Shown: positions 47,421-48,440 of the stretch, piece by piece | Numbering within the stretch: position 1 is the stretch's first letter | How the letters are laid out: each line of letters opens with the position of its first letter | Assembly (NCBI RefSeq): GCF_003863365.1 | Contig: NZ_RQXT01000055.1 | Coordinates: forward strand, 1-48,440 | Direction: 5' to 3' | Length of the DNA stretch: 48,440 nucleotides | Origin: Mesorhizobium tamadayense | GTDB lineage: Bacteria > Pseudomonadota > Alphaproteobacteria > Rhizobiales > Rhizobiaceae | Made by a program: the position numbers and the translations under genes | The notes under the pieces: model-generated | Database searches by the model: none | Seen by the model: only the letters and a program-made list of their open reading frames with translations | Told to the model about the DNA's origin: nothing

Positions 47421-48344
47421 ATGGTTCAGACCGTCGCCCGCAATTTCACGATCAGGAATGCCCTGCTCGCCGGCATCCTCCTGATGCTGGCCGGCGATTT
47501 CATGTTCGCGCTCAACGACGCCATGGGCAAATGGCTGGTCACCAGTTTCTCCGTCGGCCAGGTGGTGATGATCCGTTCCATCGGCGCCTTCTTCGTGCTC
47601 GGCCCGATGATCGCCAACCAGGGCGCGGGCAAGCTGTTCCAGATGGAAAGGCCGGTTCTGCAGTTGCTGCGCGTGGTGGCAACCACGGCCGATACCGGAC
47701 TGTTTTACGCCGCCGTCGTCTATCTGCCGCTTGCCGACGTGATGAGCTTCTACATGGCCGGCCCGATCTATGTCGCGGCGCTCTCGCATCTTCTGCTCGG
47801 CGAGAAGGTCGGCTGGCGGCGCTGGCTGGCGATCCTGGTCGGCTTCTGCGGCGTGCTGATCATCCTGAAGCCCTCCTCGGCGGCGTTCTCGCTGTCGTCG
47901 ACTTATGCACTGATCGGCAGCATCGCCTTCGGCTTCGCCATCATTCTCGGCCGGCGGCTACGCGGCACCAGCGACACCACTTTAGTCACCTGGCAGACCA
48001 TCGGCACGCTGGTCGTCGGCGGCGCGCTGACCATCGGCGCCTGGCGCACACCCTCCGCGCTCGATTTCGGCGCCATGCTTTTGCTCGGCGTCGTCTCCTG
48101 CGCCGCCCATCTGATGATCACCAGGGCGCTGAAGCTGGCACCGGCCTCGACGCTGGCGCCGCTGCATTACAGCCTGCTTCTGTGGGCTGTCGTTTTTGGC
48201 CTGGTTTTCTTCGGCGATGTACCGAGCCCGCGCATCCTGGTCGGCTCGGCGATCGTCGTGCTCGCCGGCATCTTCATCTTCCACCGTCAGAAATTGGTGG
48301 AAACCGTGGTGCCCCCCGAGAACGTGCCGAAGGGCGTCAACTAG
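47421..48344 (+). CDS. Second EamA/DMT-family transporter
   Basis: Inner-membrane protein of 307 residues from ATG 47421 (MVQTVARNFTI), with AGGGAG five bases upstream; a TTG at 47403 in the same frame is less likely. About ten hydrophobic segments in two EamA repeats (about 15-145 and 155-290; LLAGILLMLAGDFMFALNDAMGKWLV opens the first). RdmE/RarD-like exporters of this group move small metabolites; the substrate is unknown. It differs clearly from the EamA protein at 26033. The 96 bases after its stop to the window end show no gene. Confidence 0.88.
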   Translation: MVQTVARNFTIRNALLAGILLMLAGDFMFALNDAMGKWLVTSFSVGQVVMIRSIGAFFVLGPMIANQGAGKLFQMERPVLQLLRVVATTADTGLFYAAVVYLPLADVMSFYMAGPIYVAALSHLLLGEKVGWRRWLAILVGFCGVLIILKPSSAAFSLSSTYALIGSIAFGFAIILGRRLRGTSDTTLVTWQTIGTLVVGGALTIGAWRTPSALDFGAMLLLGVVSCAAHLMITRALKLAPASTLAPLHYSLLLWAVVFGLVFFGDVPSPRILVGSAIVVLAGIFIFHRQKLVETVVPPENVPKGVN

Positions 48345-48440
48345 TTTCTCAAGCGATGATTTTGAAGGTTGCAGGTTTGTCGGCAGCCAGGATTTCACCG
48401 TTCCATCACAAACGTTCGCAATTGGCCGAAGCCTTCGTCT

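Overview
The window is high-GC DNA from an alphaproteobacterium of the order Rhizobiales, most likely Mesorhizobium or a close relative. The grounds are the porin type (secreted, with a CDVYGAGYF segment and C-terminal Phe), the malic enzyme/mutS/glnD/murJ/trpS/usp/nfu neighbourhood, a DmlA/DbjA/LinB-like haloalkane dehalogenase, and intergenic palindromes of a kind I recall from rhizobial genomes. Genus is inference; no rRNA or tRNA gene is present. About 43 protein genes are supported, nearly all with rhizobial-type codon use.

Layout. (1) 80-1337: a CueR/HmrR copper regulator and a lipoprotein L,D-transpeptidase. (2) 1503-11691, mostly minus strand: nfu, a glycogen-debranching-type glycosidase, a universal stress protein, trpS, murJ and glnD, with a plus-strand vapBC toxin-antitoxin pair between trpS and murJ. 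(3) 11816-14825: a copper-export unit, with a near-textbook CueR promoter, a Cu(I) P1B-ATPase carrying two YHS domains, and a small DUF305 protein. (4) 14915-16861: an aldo/keto reductase and a TetR/DUF1348 operon with a perfect 20-bp operator. (5) 16884-23361: mutS, a malic enzyme fused to a phosphotransacetylase-like domain, a bidirectional terminator and a porin. (6) 23746-31653: a ParS/MbcA-like orphan antitoxin-type protein, an adenosine-kinase-like PfkB kinase, an EamA exporter, a CysZ/EI24-like membrane protein, a coupled pair (PEP-mutase-like protein plus trans-3-hydroxy-L-proline dehydratase), a secreted protein of unknown function, and dut with a HAD phosphatase. (7) 31738-33450: a repeat element and a more A/T-rich Lrp/Gate-domain membrane-protein pair with phased operator half-sites. 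(8) 33487-38000: a second Lrp regulator, DUF6356, a frameshifted class II glutamine amidotransferase, an amidase with an altered oxyanion loop, and an FAD amine/amino-acid oxidase. (9) 37797-39353: a TetR/haloalkane dehalogenase operon with an 18-bp palindromic operator. (10) 39451-48344: prfC, a PhnB-like VOC protein, ilvD, an MsbA-type ABC exporter, cytosine deaminase and a second EamA transporter, separated by three intergenic repeat blocks.

How the parts relate. Housekeeping genes form a recognisable backbone (malic enzyme-mutS-glnD-murJ-trpS-usp-nfu), into which accessory units appear to have been placed: the copper/aldo-keto reductase/TetR block between mutS and glnD, vapBC between murJ and trpS, and the glycosidase between usp and nfu. 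CueR at the left edge probably controls the copper unit 11 kb away. Several small self-regulated units (vapBC, TetR-DUF1348, TetR-dehalogenase, Lrp-Gate) each have a visible palindromic site. I found no CRISPR array, prophage, integrase or insertion sequence, and no convincing large new defence system. The best candidates for new biology are the small regulator-enzyme pairs and the PEP-mutase/hydroxyproline-dehydratase coupling.
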